From: Pseudidiomarina woesei
GTDB taxonomy: Bacteria > Pseudomonadota > Gammaproteobacteria > Enterobacterales > Alteromonadaceae
Direction: 5' to 3'
Length of the DNA stretch: 64,000 nucleotides
NCBI RefSeq assembly: GCF_001418345.1
Contig: NZ_LIPW01000001.1
Coordinates: 778,593 to 842,592, forward strand
The first letter of the stretch is position 1, and the number at the start of each line of letters is the position of its first letter. The notes beneath the pieces are model-generated. The model was not told the origin of the DNA. It saw only the letters and a list, made by a program, of their open reading frames with translations, and did no database searches. Positions 28,211-36,869 of the stretch are shown here, piece by piece. The translations under genes and the position numbers were made by a program.

Positions 28211-29356
28211 CATGGGTTTGGTGACTTTACCGTGGGCGCCGGCGCGGTTGAAAATACTGGTGATACGCGCTGAGCGTACAATCAGCCAGGTCATGCCAAA
28301 CAAGCCTAAGCCCAACGCTAGCGCTAGCCAGCGGTTGTACACCGTGGCTGAATAAATGCCGCCGTTGCCAACGGGCACTGGCTCTATCGGCGCTATAGGC
28401 AAGCCATAGCGGGTCGCCAAGTTTTTAATGCCGATAAAGTGCACGCCCGGAATGTCTTCTTGTAGGAAATAGCCCATCACGGTATCCACCGCAAACGCGC
28501 GTGCTGGGGCGTCTTTTTGCAAGCCAGACTTGAACATGTCGTCAATGCCGGGCGGGCCCACAATTGTTGCCCCGCCGCCTACGTTCACAAAGGCTTTGTA
28601 GCTGCGGTCCGCTGAATATTCGCGAAAAATTGCAATACGGTCTGCCACTGCTTCTTGATAGTTGGCCGGCTCGATCATGGTAATACCTGCGCGATCGATT
28701 GAGGCGCGCAGTGAATCAATGCCTTCGTCGGAAATGCCAATGCCACGGTCTTCAATGCCGCCTAGCGATGCGTAAATTGGCTTCATTGAAATCACGCCTG
28801 CGGCGCGCAGCTCGCGCTCCATGTCTAACCAAGTGAAGCCTGGTACGTTAGCGCCCCATTGAGACGAGGAGGCGGAGGCGATGATGATTGCATCGGCGCC
28901 CATCGCTTCAAGTGCGGCATAAACAGCAAGGTTCATTGCTGGGAAAGAGCCTGACACGGTGACGGCAACTAAGTCGCCTTCTTCAACCCCGGCTTCGGCT
29001 AGGAGTTTTACCGCCACTGCGGCCCAGTTTGGGTTCACGGTGGTTTGTTTTGACTCGCGTCCACCTTGGTTGGTGGTAACCACTGAGTTTTCTAGGCCGA
29101 TCAAGCCTGAGCGCTGTGGGTCGAACTCGGGGTTGATTGGTGCGCGTGCGGCGCGTAGTGGCTTCAGTACGTCCATGCCTTCGCGCATGATCTTGGCGGC
29201 GTTCACCATGGTGGCGTAGTTTTTATCGACCACTGGATCGCGTTGGCGCAGGTTCTCGGCTAACACTAATGCTAATAAGGCTAGTGCAATCAAAAATACT
29301 TGGCCCCACAGCGGAACACCTGAAGAGCGCCAATAGATTTTGGTGAATTTACTCAT
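28205..29356 (-). CDS. pgsW: poly-gamma-glutamate system protein PgsW-like
   Basis: A 383-residue protein anchored by an N-terminal membrane segment (about 17-35) and a C-terminal one (about 342-362), with a large domain between that would lie outside the cytoplasm. It matches the poly-gamma-glutamate system protein family found in pgs operons, with motifs AVTVSGSFPAMN and VNVGGGATIVG. Its biochemical role is not established. It follows pgsC by 30 bases with a strong AAAGGAG site. It may replace PgsA/CapA in polymer transport or assembly, because no capA-like gene is present. The TAG stop is provided by a REP element. Confidence 0.82.
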   Translation of the reverse strand: MSKFTKIYWRSSGVPLWGQVFLIALALLALVLAENLRQRDPVVDKNYATMVNAAKIMREGMDVLKPLRAARAPINPEFDPQRSGLIGLENSVVTTNQGGRESKQTTVNPNWAAVAVKLLAEAGVEEGDLVAVTVSGSFPAMNLAVYAALEAMGADAIIIASASSSQWGANVPGFTWLDMERELRAAGVISMKPIYASLGGIEDRGIGISDEGIDSLRASIDRAGITMIEPANYQEAVADRIAIFREYSADRSYKAFVNVGGGATIVGPPGIDDMFKSGLQKDAPARAFAVDTVMGYFLQEDIPGVHFIGIKNLATRYGLPIAPIEPVPVGNGGIYSATVYNRWLALALGLGLFGMTWLIVRSARITSIFNRAGAHGKVTKPMV

Positions 29357-29386
29357 GTTTATAATTCTCCTTTACCGAACTGGTGC

Positions 29387-29962
29387 TTACCAACCAGGCA
29401 TTTGAAATGCGCGACTTGCTTCGTACATGTGTAGCGACTCGGGCATAATGGCGATGAGTGCTAGGCGCACGAGTACTGCGGTGACGGCTAGGCCGCATAG
29501 GGTTTGCAGTACGCCCTGGCGTTCAAACCAAATGGCGATTAGGCCGGGAATAATGTAGCCAATAATGCTGCTTTCCATCACCATCATCATAAAGTTCGAC
29601 TCAAGCGCTTGTACTTGGGCTTGGGCTTCATCTACGCCGGCTATCATTTGTAAGTCGGTCCAGTTCACGAGGTTGCCGATAAACAAGTCAAACAAGCCGG
29701 CAATTATGTAGCCGGTTAATATCATGATGATGGTTTGGCGGCGGCCATAGACAATGACGAAGCTGGAGACGATTTTGACGATCAAGTAGGTCACAAAAGC
29801 TGCAACTAGCGTCAGAGCAAGGCTTAGGGGGTCGGTTAACTGCAGGGCAACGTAACCTGGCACAACTAGGCCTCCAGCGGCTAAGCCTAGGGTTTGTGTG
29901 AGTAACAATGTGAAAAACAGGCCAATACCTATGGCCACGGCCAATATATTCAGCGCTATCAT
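29387..29962 (-). CDS. pgsC: poly-gamma-glutamate synthase subunit PgsC/CapC
   Basis: 191 residues, nearly all hydrophobic, with about five membrane segments and the family N-terminus LLLTQTLGLAAGGLVVPGYVAL. PgsC forms the membrane part of the gamma-glutamate ligase with PgsB. The start is the ATG overlapping the pgsB stop (ATGA), which is better than a further upstream frame that overlaps pgsB coding sequence. Translational coupling implies a stoichiometric complex. Somewhat longer than Bacillus CapC (about 150 residues). Confidence 0.88.
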   Translation of the reverse strand: MIALNILAVAIGIGLFFTLLLTQTLGLAAGGLVVPGYVALQLTDPLSLALTLVAAFVTYLIVKIVSSFVIVYGRRQTIIMILTGYIIAGLFDLFIGNLVNWTDLQMIAGVDEAQAQVQALESNFMMMVMESSIIGYIIPGLIAIWFERQGVLQTLCGLAVTAVLVRLALIAIMPESLHMYEASRAFQMPGW

Positions 29963-31254
29963 AAGTCTTCCTCGTTTACGGCTCGGTTTTGGAAAAATCG
30001 CGCGACTTCTTCGCCGCCTCCATGAATATTGCACATGCCAACAATCAGGGCGTTGCCAAGTGATTGTTCAAGCAGAACTTCGGTGATTTCGGTCATGTGT
30101 GCGCCTTCCATCACGAGTAGCTTGTCGGGGTCGAGCCCAAACTTCATGGCTTCGCGCACAAAAATAAAGGTGCCAGAGCCCATCAGTACCACTTTGTCGG
30201 CGGGGGTCCAGTTGGCTACGGCCTCGGCCATTTGTTGGGAGCGGTGTGGGCGGTCGGCACGGCAGTTAATTAGCATGATTGAGCGCCGCGATTTGCCCGC
30301 GGTGTCGGCGGCGGCGATGTCGGCGGCGGCTGGGGCGGTATCAGCGGCGGTGTCGGCGGCTCCGGCGGTGTCGGCGGCGGCGAAGCCGTGCTTCACGAGC
30401 ATGTTTTCCCAGATGCGTCCGGTCGACTCGGGGTCGTTGGCGGCGAAGGCGTTGACAAACACGAGCTCGCGTTCAAAGTAACGTACGTGCAGTACTTGCA
30501 TGGCGCCAGCTTCGGGTTCAAGGGCGATCATGCCTTGCAGAGCGGCTTCTCGTTCAACACCCAAGTGAGCACAGACTTTCAGGGCCAAGGCGACGTTTTC
30601 GGCGTGTTCGGCATATTTGAATTGTGCGAGGGTGTCGTCAGAAATCGCGGCTACTTCGTCTTCGCTTACGCCATGCAGTTCGCTGCGGCGGTCTTGGCAC
30701 GAGTCTTTGAATACGTCGAGCAAGTCGCGCTCGGCGGTGAACAAATTGCCACGCACCGGGGTGCTGCCGGCTAGTGCTAGCGCTACGTCACGCTCACCAG
30801 GACCCATTACGTCAAGATGATCAGCCCGCGCATTGGTTATTACGCCAACGGTTGAGCGCACCATACGTAGCTCGCTTAGGCTTTGGTAATGCGGCTGCAG
30901 CGCCATGCATTCCACCACCACAATTTCAGGCTTAAGGGTGGCCATGCGCTTAAGCATGCGCATTTGCTCAATAATGTTGGCACCGCTTATGCGGTAAATG
31001 GGAAATTCGCGGCCGTCGGGGTCGGTCATGGCGGCGGCGGAGCCGGTTGTCTTGGCACATACGCGCTTACCACCACCGCGCAAACCTGCGGCAATCAGCC
31101 GTGTCACACTGGTTTTTCCGCGTGTACCGTTCACGTGCACGCGCACCGGAATACCGCGCAGCAACAGCCGATGCCGCAACGCCTCAAAAGCGCCAGCAAA
31201 CACCAACAACAACCAGATTAAAATGACAATACCGAGTAATACGGGAAATGACAT
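29959..31254 (-). CDS. pgsB: poly-gamma-glutamate synthase PgsB/CapB (Mur-ligase-like)
   Basis: A 431-residue protein. The N-terminal membrane helix (1-23) is followed by the ATP-binding P-loop NGTRGKTSV (42-50), then CAKTTGSAA and the Mur-ligase-like VVVECMALQPHYQ and ITNARADHLDVMG segments. The enzyme forms gamma-amide-linked glutamate polymer with ATP at the inner membrane. An Ala/Asp/Thr-rich stretch of about 30 residues (about 292-322, repeated AADTA) interrupts the C-terminal part before SIMLINCRADRPHR. It is encoded by a GGTGTCGGCGGCG-like repeat and looks like a microsatellite expansion. The core motifs are intact. First gene of pgsBCW; AAGGATT precedes the ATG. Confidence 0.9.
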   Translation of the reverse strand: MSFPVLLGIVILIWLLLVFAGAFEALRHRLLLRGIPVRVHVNGTRGKTSVTRLIAAGLRGGGKRVCAKTTGSAAAMTDPDGREFPIYRISGANIIEQMRMLKRMATLKPEIVVVECMALQPHYQSLSELRMVRSTVGVITNARADHLDVMGPGERDVALALAGSTPVRGNLFTAERDLLDVFKDSCQDRRSELHGVSEDEVAAISDDTLAQFKYAEHAENVALALKVCAHLGVEREAALQGMIALEPEAGAMQVLHVRYFERELVFVNAFAANDPESTGRIWENMLVKHGFAAADTAGAADTAADTAPAAADIAAADTAGKSRRSIMLINCRADRPHRSQQMAEAVANWTPADKVVLMGSGTFIFVREAMKFGLDPDKLLVMEGAHMTEITEVLLEQSLGNALIVGMCNIHGGGEEVARFFQNRAVNEEDL

Positions 31255-31347
31255 TGGTTAATCCTTTTTCTTTAGAATGTAAATTACCTACATAAGTGTA
31301 TGTAAGTAATAGACGAAAAGATCGGGATTAACCAAGGTTTTACGTTT

Positions 31348-31518
31348 GTAGCCCGGCGTTTCACGCCGGGTGGGGCGAAGCCCCGCAAATATACGAACAT
31401 TTGCAGTGGTTAATAGAATAACCGTGCTGCGCACGTCCCGGCGTATAACGCCGGGCTACTTCAGAATAACCGTGCTGCGCACGTCCCGGCGTTACCTTGC
31501 GGAAAGCCGCCGGGCTAC
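31348..31518. repeat. three GTAG-REP elements between pgsB promoter region and the exported-protein operon end
   Basis: REPs lie at 31348-31384 (GTAGCCCGGCG...), 31422-31459 and 31470-31518. The latter two are direct copies beginning AGAATAACCGTGCTGCGCAC. The last ends CGGGCTAC and contains the stop codon of the LPP20-like lipoprotein gene. Confidence 0.88.
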
Positions 31519-32096
31519 TTCAGCATGGCCTCAAGTTCGGCTTTGGTTTTTTCAAGCATGAAGGTTTCGTACATGGCTTGCTCAGACATAGGGTCAGCGT
31601 CAACGCCGCTCATGTTCATCATGTTGTCGAACAGTTGCTTCGGCTCATCCATAACCACCAACGCACACAGCTGCTTTTGGCCATCAATTTGCGCCAAAGT
31701 CACCTCTTTTGGCACCGAACCTTCAAGCACTTCTGAGCTCAACTGCTGGCTAGCCTGCTCAAAGCTGCTGCTTACTTCGGCTTGCACGCCTTCGGTGGTT
31801 TTGCTGCTGTAGGTTTTATCCAATACTGCAGCGCGGGTGCGAATTTGTTGGGCAAGGTCGTTGCGTGCGGCGGCAATTACTTGCGCGCGGTCAATTTGCA
31901 TCTGCCCGCTCCACTGCACACATTGCGAGCTGGCTAAAGCGCCGTCAACCACTGGGTTAAACACCCAGCTTGGTGCGTTGTCTTGCTCGTTTTTAGTTAC
32001 TTCACGCATGGTATTCGCGCCGTCGTTAGAGCTACAAGCGGCTAACGTCATGACAGCGCCAAGCGCCAATAACCCTTTGAATTTGTTGTTCATCAT
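31515..32096 (-). CDS. LPP20-family lipoprotein (operon gene 8)
   Basis: 193 residues with lipobox MTLAAC (Cys21). The mature domain begins NAPSWVFNPVVDGALASSQCVQ and contains AAARNDLAQQIRTRA and QLCALVVMDE, the LPP20-like layout (a small alpha/beta domain also seen in FlgP and TraT-like lipoproteins). The ATG overlaps the upstream stop by four bases (ATGA). The function of the family is mostly unknown. This copy closes an eight-gene operon of exported proteins. The last codon and stop come from REP sequence. Confidence 0.75.
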   Translation of the reverse strand: MMNNKFKGLLALGAVMTLAACSSNDGANTMREVTKNEQDNAPSWVFNPVVDGALASSQCVQWSGQMQIDRAQVIAAARNDLAQQIRTRAAVLDKTYSSKTTEGVQAEVSSSFEQASQQLSSEVLEGSVPKEVTLAQIDGQKQLCALVVMDEPKQLFDNMMNMSGVDADPMSEQAMYETFMLEKTKAELEAMLK

Positions 32097-33424
32097 AGAT
32101 TAAATTCCTCTTGATAATGTTTTTGGCGCGAGGTTACTTTGCGCAAATAGTTCTTGGTTTCTGTAGCCGGTAAGTTTGCCATTAAACGATCATAAATCTG
32201 CTGTGCCGTCATGCGGTTCGCTACCCGTGTTGCATCTGCTAGCTTATTACTATTCGCAATGGCTTTTGACACATTGCCAGGGCCGGTATTGTAGGCCGCA
32301 ATGGCCAAATACAAGCGGCTTTCTGGGTCGCGTACACCTTTGAAATAGCGATTATTTAGCAAGTGTAAATAAATCGTGCCCGCCTGTACATTCTGATCAG
32401 GGTCGTACAAATAATCCGCCGACAGTAACTGCTGTTCACCATGCAAGTACTCGGTAATATCGCGGCCCGCCGAGGTGGGCACAATTTGCATTAAGCCGAA
32501 CGCCGGAATAGGCGAGCGCGCCAGCGGGTTAAAGCTTGATTCGGTATGAATAATGGCCATAACCAATGCTGGCGACAGGCCTGCTTGCGCCGCATAGGCT
32601 TTTGCCAATGGCAGCATGCGGCTTGCGCGGTCATTACCGGCGGCGGGCGGCAATTTCACTTTCACCACGGTTCGGTCGGCGCGGCGTTCAACCTGTGCTT
32701 GCTGCTTGTTCACTTCGGTAAATTGCGCCGGCAACACCGACTGCCCCTGCATGTGCGCTGAGCTGCGTACACTCGAGAAATTCATGCCGGCCGAAATATG
32801 TATGGGGTCTTGGCTGACCGCGGTGGCAAGCTTGGTTGAGCCTAGCTCACGTACTTGGCGCAGCGCCTCGTTCACCGCGCTTTCTGTATCCTGCGCCGAG
32901 CCACCGGCGTCGTCCAAAATCTCAACCGTGACGGTATCTGTTTCATAGTCCACGGTGGTGCGTTGACGTTGGTCGTCGCTGTATTTTACCCACTGGGTTT
33001 TGTTTGAAACTTTGGCATCGCTCCAGTGTTCGCGTAGCTGCTGAATGTAGTTAGCTTCTGCTTGCTGCCAGCGCGCCACAAATTCAGCAAAAGCCTTTTC
33101 TTGGTCTTGTTTAAACTGCGAAAACTGCTGCTGATTGCGTTTTTTAAACTCAGCAAAGTCTTGCGCCTGCGCCGCTGCAACAGGGCTAGTGGCCAACTGG
33201 CTAAGCACCACGGCACTAGCCATCATTGCATTAGCCACTACAGCACTGCTCGCCAGTACAGCGCTCGCCAAGAAGCCATACGCCGCCATCGCCGTCGCAA
33301 CGCCCGCACGCTTCCATGCTGGTTTACGAGCTGGCTCACATGTTGACTCACATGTTGGCTTACACATGGCTTTCATCATCGGCTTAAAAATAGTTGGATA
33401 AATCTTTGGCTTGTTCGGCGTCAT
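32093..33424 (-). CDS. MltC-like murein transglycosylase (operon gene 7)
   Basis: A 443-residue protein. About 95-150 resemble the MltC N-terminal domain (EFKKRNQQQFSQFKQDQE, DUF3393-like). About 285-425 form the SLT domain with catalytic Glu in IIHTESSFNPLARS, then AFGLMQIVPTSAG and AAYNTGPGNV. It would cut glycan strands, leaving 1,6-anhydro ends. Unlike E. coli MltC there is no lipobox; it has a long N-terminus with several KP-rich short repeats (CKPTCESTCEPARKP) before a hydrophobic segment ending near AAAQA. The ATG at 33424 has AAGGGA upstream although it overlaps the previous gene by 41 bases. Start codons at 33379/33376 are alternatives. Confidence 0.82.
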   Translation of the reverse strand: MTPNKPKIYPTIFKPMMKAMCKPTCESTCEPARKPAWKRAGVATAMAAYGFLASAVLASSAVVANAMMASAVVLSQLATSPVAAAQAQDFAEFKKRNQQQFSQFKQDQEKAFAEFVARWQQAEANYIQQLREHWSDAKVSNKTQWVKYSDDQRQRTTVDYETDTVTVEILDDAGGSAQDTESAVNEALRQVRELGSTKLATAVSQDPIHISAGMNFSSVRSSAHMQGQSVLPAQFTEVNKQQAQVERRADRTVVKVKLPPAAGNDRASRMLPLAKAYAAQAGLSPALVMAIIHTESSFNPLARSPIPAFGLMQIVPTSAGRDITEYLHGEQQLLSADYLYDPDQNVQAGTIYLHLLNNRYFKGVRDPESRLYLAIAAYNTGPGNVSKAIANSNKLADATRVANRMTAQQIYDRLMANLPATETKNYLRKVTSRQKHYQEEFNL

Positions 33425-34139
33425 AGTTGCGTTTCCCTTGCTGTGCTGCTGGGATCAAGCGCCGGCAGTCTACTGCGTCACATTGTGTCGCAAGCGCGAG
33501 CGCGGTGTCGTATTGGTGGCCGGCAATATAAATTTGCATGGCCGCTGCGCGTGCGTCATCAAGTTGCAGCGCTTGGGCATCAAGATTGCTTTGCAAGTAG
33601 CTCAGTTGCTGCTCGGGGGCTGCCAATTTGGCTATCAGCACCACGCCGTCGGCGGCACTTACTGGGTTGCGCAGGGCTAACCCCAGCAAGCCTTTCAATT
33701 GCTCAGAGGTTAGCTCTGGGTGCATTTGCCAAGCTGCGCGCACGGCGGTGCCGGCTATATTTGCCGCGCTATCGCCCGGCACCACAGTGCCACTGCAACG
33801 AATTTCATCGTCGGTGTGGCTTTGTACCTTAAAGCCCTGAATGTCGCCGGCAAAATAGCCGGCTGGTTCAGCAATACTAAACCCCACCTGCTCGGCCAGC
33901 GCTTCACGCGTGGCTTGCAACTGGGGTTGCACGAGCTTATTGCGGCACAAGCTTACCCAAGCTTGCTCCGGTAGCTTACGGTCAATGGTCACCACGGCTT
34001 GCGTGGCGCCATTAGCTCTGGCCTCCGCCACGCTAGAATTCGCAACGTTAGTAGCCCAAATAGGTGCCGAAACAGCTAGCGTGCAAACCGCCACCCCGGT
34101 GCCTATTAGTCCCGCTTTGAAACGTGCCGCGCTAAGCAT
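33384..34139 (-). CDS. exported protein of unknown function (operon gene 6)
   Basis: 251 residues with a signal peptide ending near APIWA-TN. No family was recognised. The mature protein has four Cys (SLCRNKL, EIRCSGT, TQCDAVDC), probably disulfide-bonded in the periplasm, an N-terminal mixed region and a helical, Ala/Leu/Gln-rich C-terminal half that could be TPR-like (GHQYDTALALATQC). The start codon shares one base with the upstream stop (TAATG), so it is co-translated with the DUF6844-like gene. Function inferred only from its place in the operon. Confidence 0.7.
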   Translation of the reverse strand: MLSAARFKAGLIGTGVAVCTLAVSAPIWATNVANSSVAEARANGATQAVVTIDRKLPEQAWVSLCRNKLVQPQLQATREALAEQVGFSIAEPAGYFAGDIQGFKVQSHTDDEIRCSGTVVPGDSAANIAGTAVRAAWQMHPELTSEQLKGLLGLALRNPVSAADGVVLIAKLAAPEQQLSYLQSNLDAQALQLDDARAAAMQIYIAGHQYDTALALATQCDAVDCRRLIPAAQQGKRNYDAEQAKDLSNYF

Positions 34140-35428
34140 TATAAGTCGTCGTCCTTAGCAACTTGACCAGACGCGCCACGCGGGTTTGCACCTTTGTTAT
34201 TCACGCCACCGCGTGCATCACGCGCATCTTTGCCACGTGCATTTTGATCACGCGCTGCTTCTTTCGCGGCGGCACTTAACGACGGGGCATAAACCGCTAC
34301 CGTGTACTGCCAGTAACCGTCTTCGCTAACAAAGCTACGCAAGCCAACGCCCGGCGGTAATTGGCCTTTGGTTAATGAGCCATAGTCTTGGGTTTCTTTA
34401 AACTGGTTCAAGAACACGGTGCGCTCTTGCTCAAGTTTTTCAACTTCACTTGGGTCTTGCAGCGCAGGGTCTTCGTATTCAAACTGCTCTGTAGACTCTA
34501 CTTGGCTTTCGTCAAAGCTACCGCGCCAGTAAATTTCTTCACCTTGCATGGTGCCCAGCAACGCTGCACGAGCGCGCGTTTGCGACTGACGCATAGCGGC
34601 ATCGGCCAAACGCGAAGCAATACGGGCGTTATTGTTCTGGCGAATAATGGCAGAGCCAAAGCCCATCAGTACTACTTCACCGGTGTTGGCGTTGGTAAGC
34701 ACTTTCGCGCCAAGCGGCGGCATCACCCCTTTCTGAATGTCTGAAACCACTTGCTTGAAAACTTCATTCGGGTCTGAAACCACGTTCACCGCGCCCGTGT
34801 TGGCCTGAATTTGCGCACGGGTTTTTGGCGTTGAAATCACGCTAATACGTACCGACTTTTTGTCGGTGTCATCAAACACATCGTAAGTCACATAGCCAGC
34901 CAACGAGCCTGCAACCGAGTCCGCACAGCCTTCTTTGCTGCTGGTCGCGGTGTTACCTATGCTGTCAGTGCCACTGTCAATGTAGTCCATTTGCATGCTA
35001 ACTAAGTTGCTACACACAACTTCTGCGCCTTTTTGGTATTCCACCAAGCCTTTTTTGGCGGCCAAAAACGCTTGGTTATAAGCCGCGCGCTTCGACAATA
35101 AGGTCGCATTTATGTTGTCATAGGTTTGGTACGAAGCCGAACCGGTTGACAGCAAGCCAACGCCGCTACCCACGGCAATGGTCATTACGCCGTCTTGGGT
35201 GTTATCAATAAGCTGTTGGTGCGCAACGCTAACGGCCGTTGCTTCGTCGGCGGCAATAACAATGCCGTCTTCAACAACCACGTCTTGTTGTGGCTCGACC
35301 GCTTGCCCAGGACGCGCCGGTACCATGTCGGTTAAGTCAAAGTCCTGCGCCTGCACGGGCATTGCCGCACAGCCCATCCAAGCTGCCATTACGGCTACCG
35401 CGATACGATTTTGTGTCATCGACTTCAT
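34139..35428 (-). CDS. exported DUF6844-like protein (operon gene 5)
   Basis: 429 residues with a signal peptide ending PVQAQ. The core (about 90-335) has alternating beta/alpha segments (ARAALLGTMQGEEIYWRG) and a Cys pair (VVCSNLV, EGCADSV). The last 40 residues are charged and low-complexity (ARGKDARDARGG, KGANPRG), likely disordered. I tentatively link it to DUF6844 and the LPP20/FlgT-like superfamily because of the QTRARAALLG segment; this is weak. AAGGACG precedes the ATG. It lies between the FlgT-like gene and the Cys-rich exported protein. Confidence 0.65.
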   Translation of the reverse strand: MKSMTQNRIAVAVMAAWMGCAAMPVQAQDFDLTDMVPARPGQAVEPQQDVVVEDGIVIAADEATAVSVAHQQLIDNTQDGVMTIAVGSGVGLLSTGSASYQTYDNINATLLSKRAAYNQAFLAAKKGLVEYQKGAEVVCSNLVSMQMDYIDSGTDSIGNTATSSKEGCADSVAGSLAGYVTYDVFDDTDKKSVRISVISTPKTRAQIQANTGAVNVVSDPNEVFKQVVSDIQKGVMPPLGAKVLTNANTGEVVLMGFGSAIIRQNNNARIASRLADAAMRQSQTRARAALLGTMQGEEIYWRGSFDESQVESTEQFEYEDPALQDPSEVEKLEQERTVFLNQFKETQDYGSLTKGQLPPGVGLRSFVSEDGYWQYTVAVYAPSLSAAAKEAARDQNARGKDARDARGGVNNKGANPRGASGQVAKDDDL

Positions 35429-35465
35429 AGGTCGTCCTTAATTTTAAAAATAATGACTAAAAAGC

Positions 35466-36869
35466 TTACAAAAATAAAATCTGGAATTCGTTTTCAAAAC
35501 GCGCCTGCGGCAATGGCCCGTTTAATACTGGGCCTAATGCTTGCTGCAACGCCGAAGCTAAATCGGCGGCGCTGCCGTTATAACGCAATTGCGCCAATAC
35601 GGTTGAGCTATCGCCGCCCACAACCACGTCACGCACGCCGCCAATGGTGCGCAATATACCGGGCAATTCGTGGCTAGAGGCCATGTATTTGCGGGCAATT
35701 TTCACTTCGTGCACCATGCCACCTTGCGCCACCACTTTCATAAAGGCTTGGCGCAACGTTTGCTGCAAGGCTTCGGTTTGCGCAGGGTCAGCCAAGTGCA
35801 CTTCCATTAAATCGTTCATTACCAGTTCAGAATCTGGCAATGCCAACAAACTCGGGTCATTGCGCCATTTGCCGTAAATATTACCCGACAAGTCAGCCAC
35901 TTGAACATTAAAGTCTAGGCTGGCGTTGTTGCCGCGACGGCGTAAGTCGCCATAGGCGGTCACCGTTAACGGCGCCGTTTTGCTTACTTCAATGCCGTTT
36001 TCTGACAACCACACCGCAATAAAGCTACGCAGCGGCTCTGGCGCGTCTACGTTTACCCGCGGTGAGCCAATGGCTTGCAATAAATCATTGCTGGCTTGGG
36101 CTACGTCTTGCTGCGCCACCACCGCTTCCAAAGTCACTTTCACGCCACCATTCGGCAGCTGCTGGGTGTCTAACAACTGCCAGCGCTTCACAAAGCCATC
36201 ACTGCGTGAGTGCAGCTGCTGCGCCAATACGTCGCGCATTGACTCCTGCACGGCGTCATTATTTTGTGCAAATTCTGAGTTGGAATACTGGGTAAAGTTA
36301 TTCTGCAACCACACGCCAACCACTTGCGAAACCGCTCGCTTCAAGCCGTCCAGCTCGGCAATTTGGCGTGCCGTTTGGCCCGTTTTAGAAGGCCAACCTT
36401 CGCCATCAACCACCACCGCAACTTCGGCTGCAGCGTCGTCCCATTGTAGGCCGTCGTCGCTAACTGAATCTGCGTTCACGCCTTGCGGTAAGGTCACCGC
36501 CACACAGGTGTCGTTACCCTGAATATAGGGTTTGCCTAATACCACCGGCAGTGCCTGCGCCGACAAGCCGCTTTGGCTGCCTTGCTGCAAGCTTTCTAGC
36601 CAGCTAATTTGCGCTTCGTTGTTCACGCCAGTAAAAGAGTCAGCACTACGCTGAAACTCGCGCAGTGCTGCCCCTTGTAAAAAGGTTGCCAGTTCGCTGG
36701 TCGCCTGCGCTTGGGCTTGCGCTACCGCAGTTGGCCCGCGCCCATAGGCACAGGCTTCTGCATAAATATCGCCATGGCTTTTAAAGCCCACGCTATCGGC
36801 CACAACAACGCTGGCTACCAAGCCACAACCCATCGCCAATAAACGATACGATTGTGTGCGTTTCATCAT
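35466..36869 (-). CDS. exported FlgT-like protein (operon gene 4)
   Basis: 467 residues with a signal peptide ending near VVVADS. About 150-255 resemble the FlgT N-terminal domain (VVVDGEGWPSKTGQTARQIA, then GFVKRWQLLDTQ). About 268-345 resemble a FlgT-M/TolB-N-like domain (PLRSFIAVWLSENGIEVS, NIYGKWRND). The C-terminal 90 residues (MASSHELPGILRTIGGVRDV) look like a small ferredoxin-like domain. FlgT is a flagellar H-ring component in Vibrio, but there are no flagellar genes here. The ATG overlaps the upstream stop by four bases. Confidence 0.65.
   Translation of the reverse strand: MMKRTQSYRLLAMGCGLVASVVVADSVGFKSHGDIYAEACAYGRGPTAVAQAQAQATSELATFLQGAALREFQRSADSFTGVNNEAQISWLESLQQGSQSGLSAQALPVVLGKPYIQGNDTCVAVTLPQGVNADSVSDDGLQWDDAAAEVAVVVDGEGWPSKTGQTARQIAELDGLKRAVSQVVGVWLQNNFTQYSNSEFAQNNDAVQESMRDVLAQQLHSRSDGFVKRWQLLDTQQLPNGGVKVTLEAVVAQQDVAQASNDLLQAIGSPRVNVDAPEPLRSFIAVWLSENGIEVSKTAPLTVTAYGDLRRRGNNASLDFNVQVADLSGNIYGKWRNDPSLLALPDSELVMNDLMEVHLADPAQTEALQQTLRQAFMKVVAQGGMVHEVKIARKYMASSHELPGILRTIGGVRDVVVGGDSSTVLAQLRYNGSAADLASALQQALGPVLNGPLPQARFENEFQILFL

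Noticed and set aside
35466..36869. Genuine flagellar FlgT
   Set aside because: No flagellar genes are in the region, the protein is longer than FlgT, and it is in an operon of non-flagellar exported proteins.
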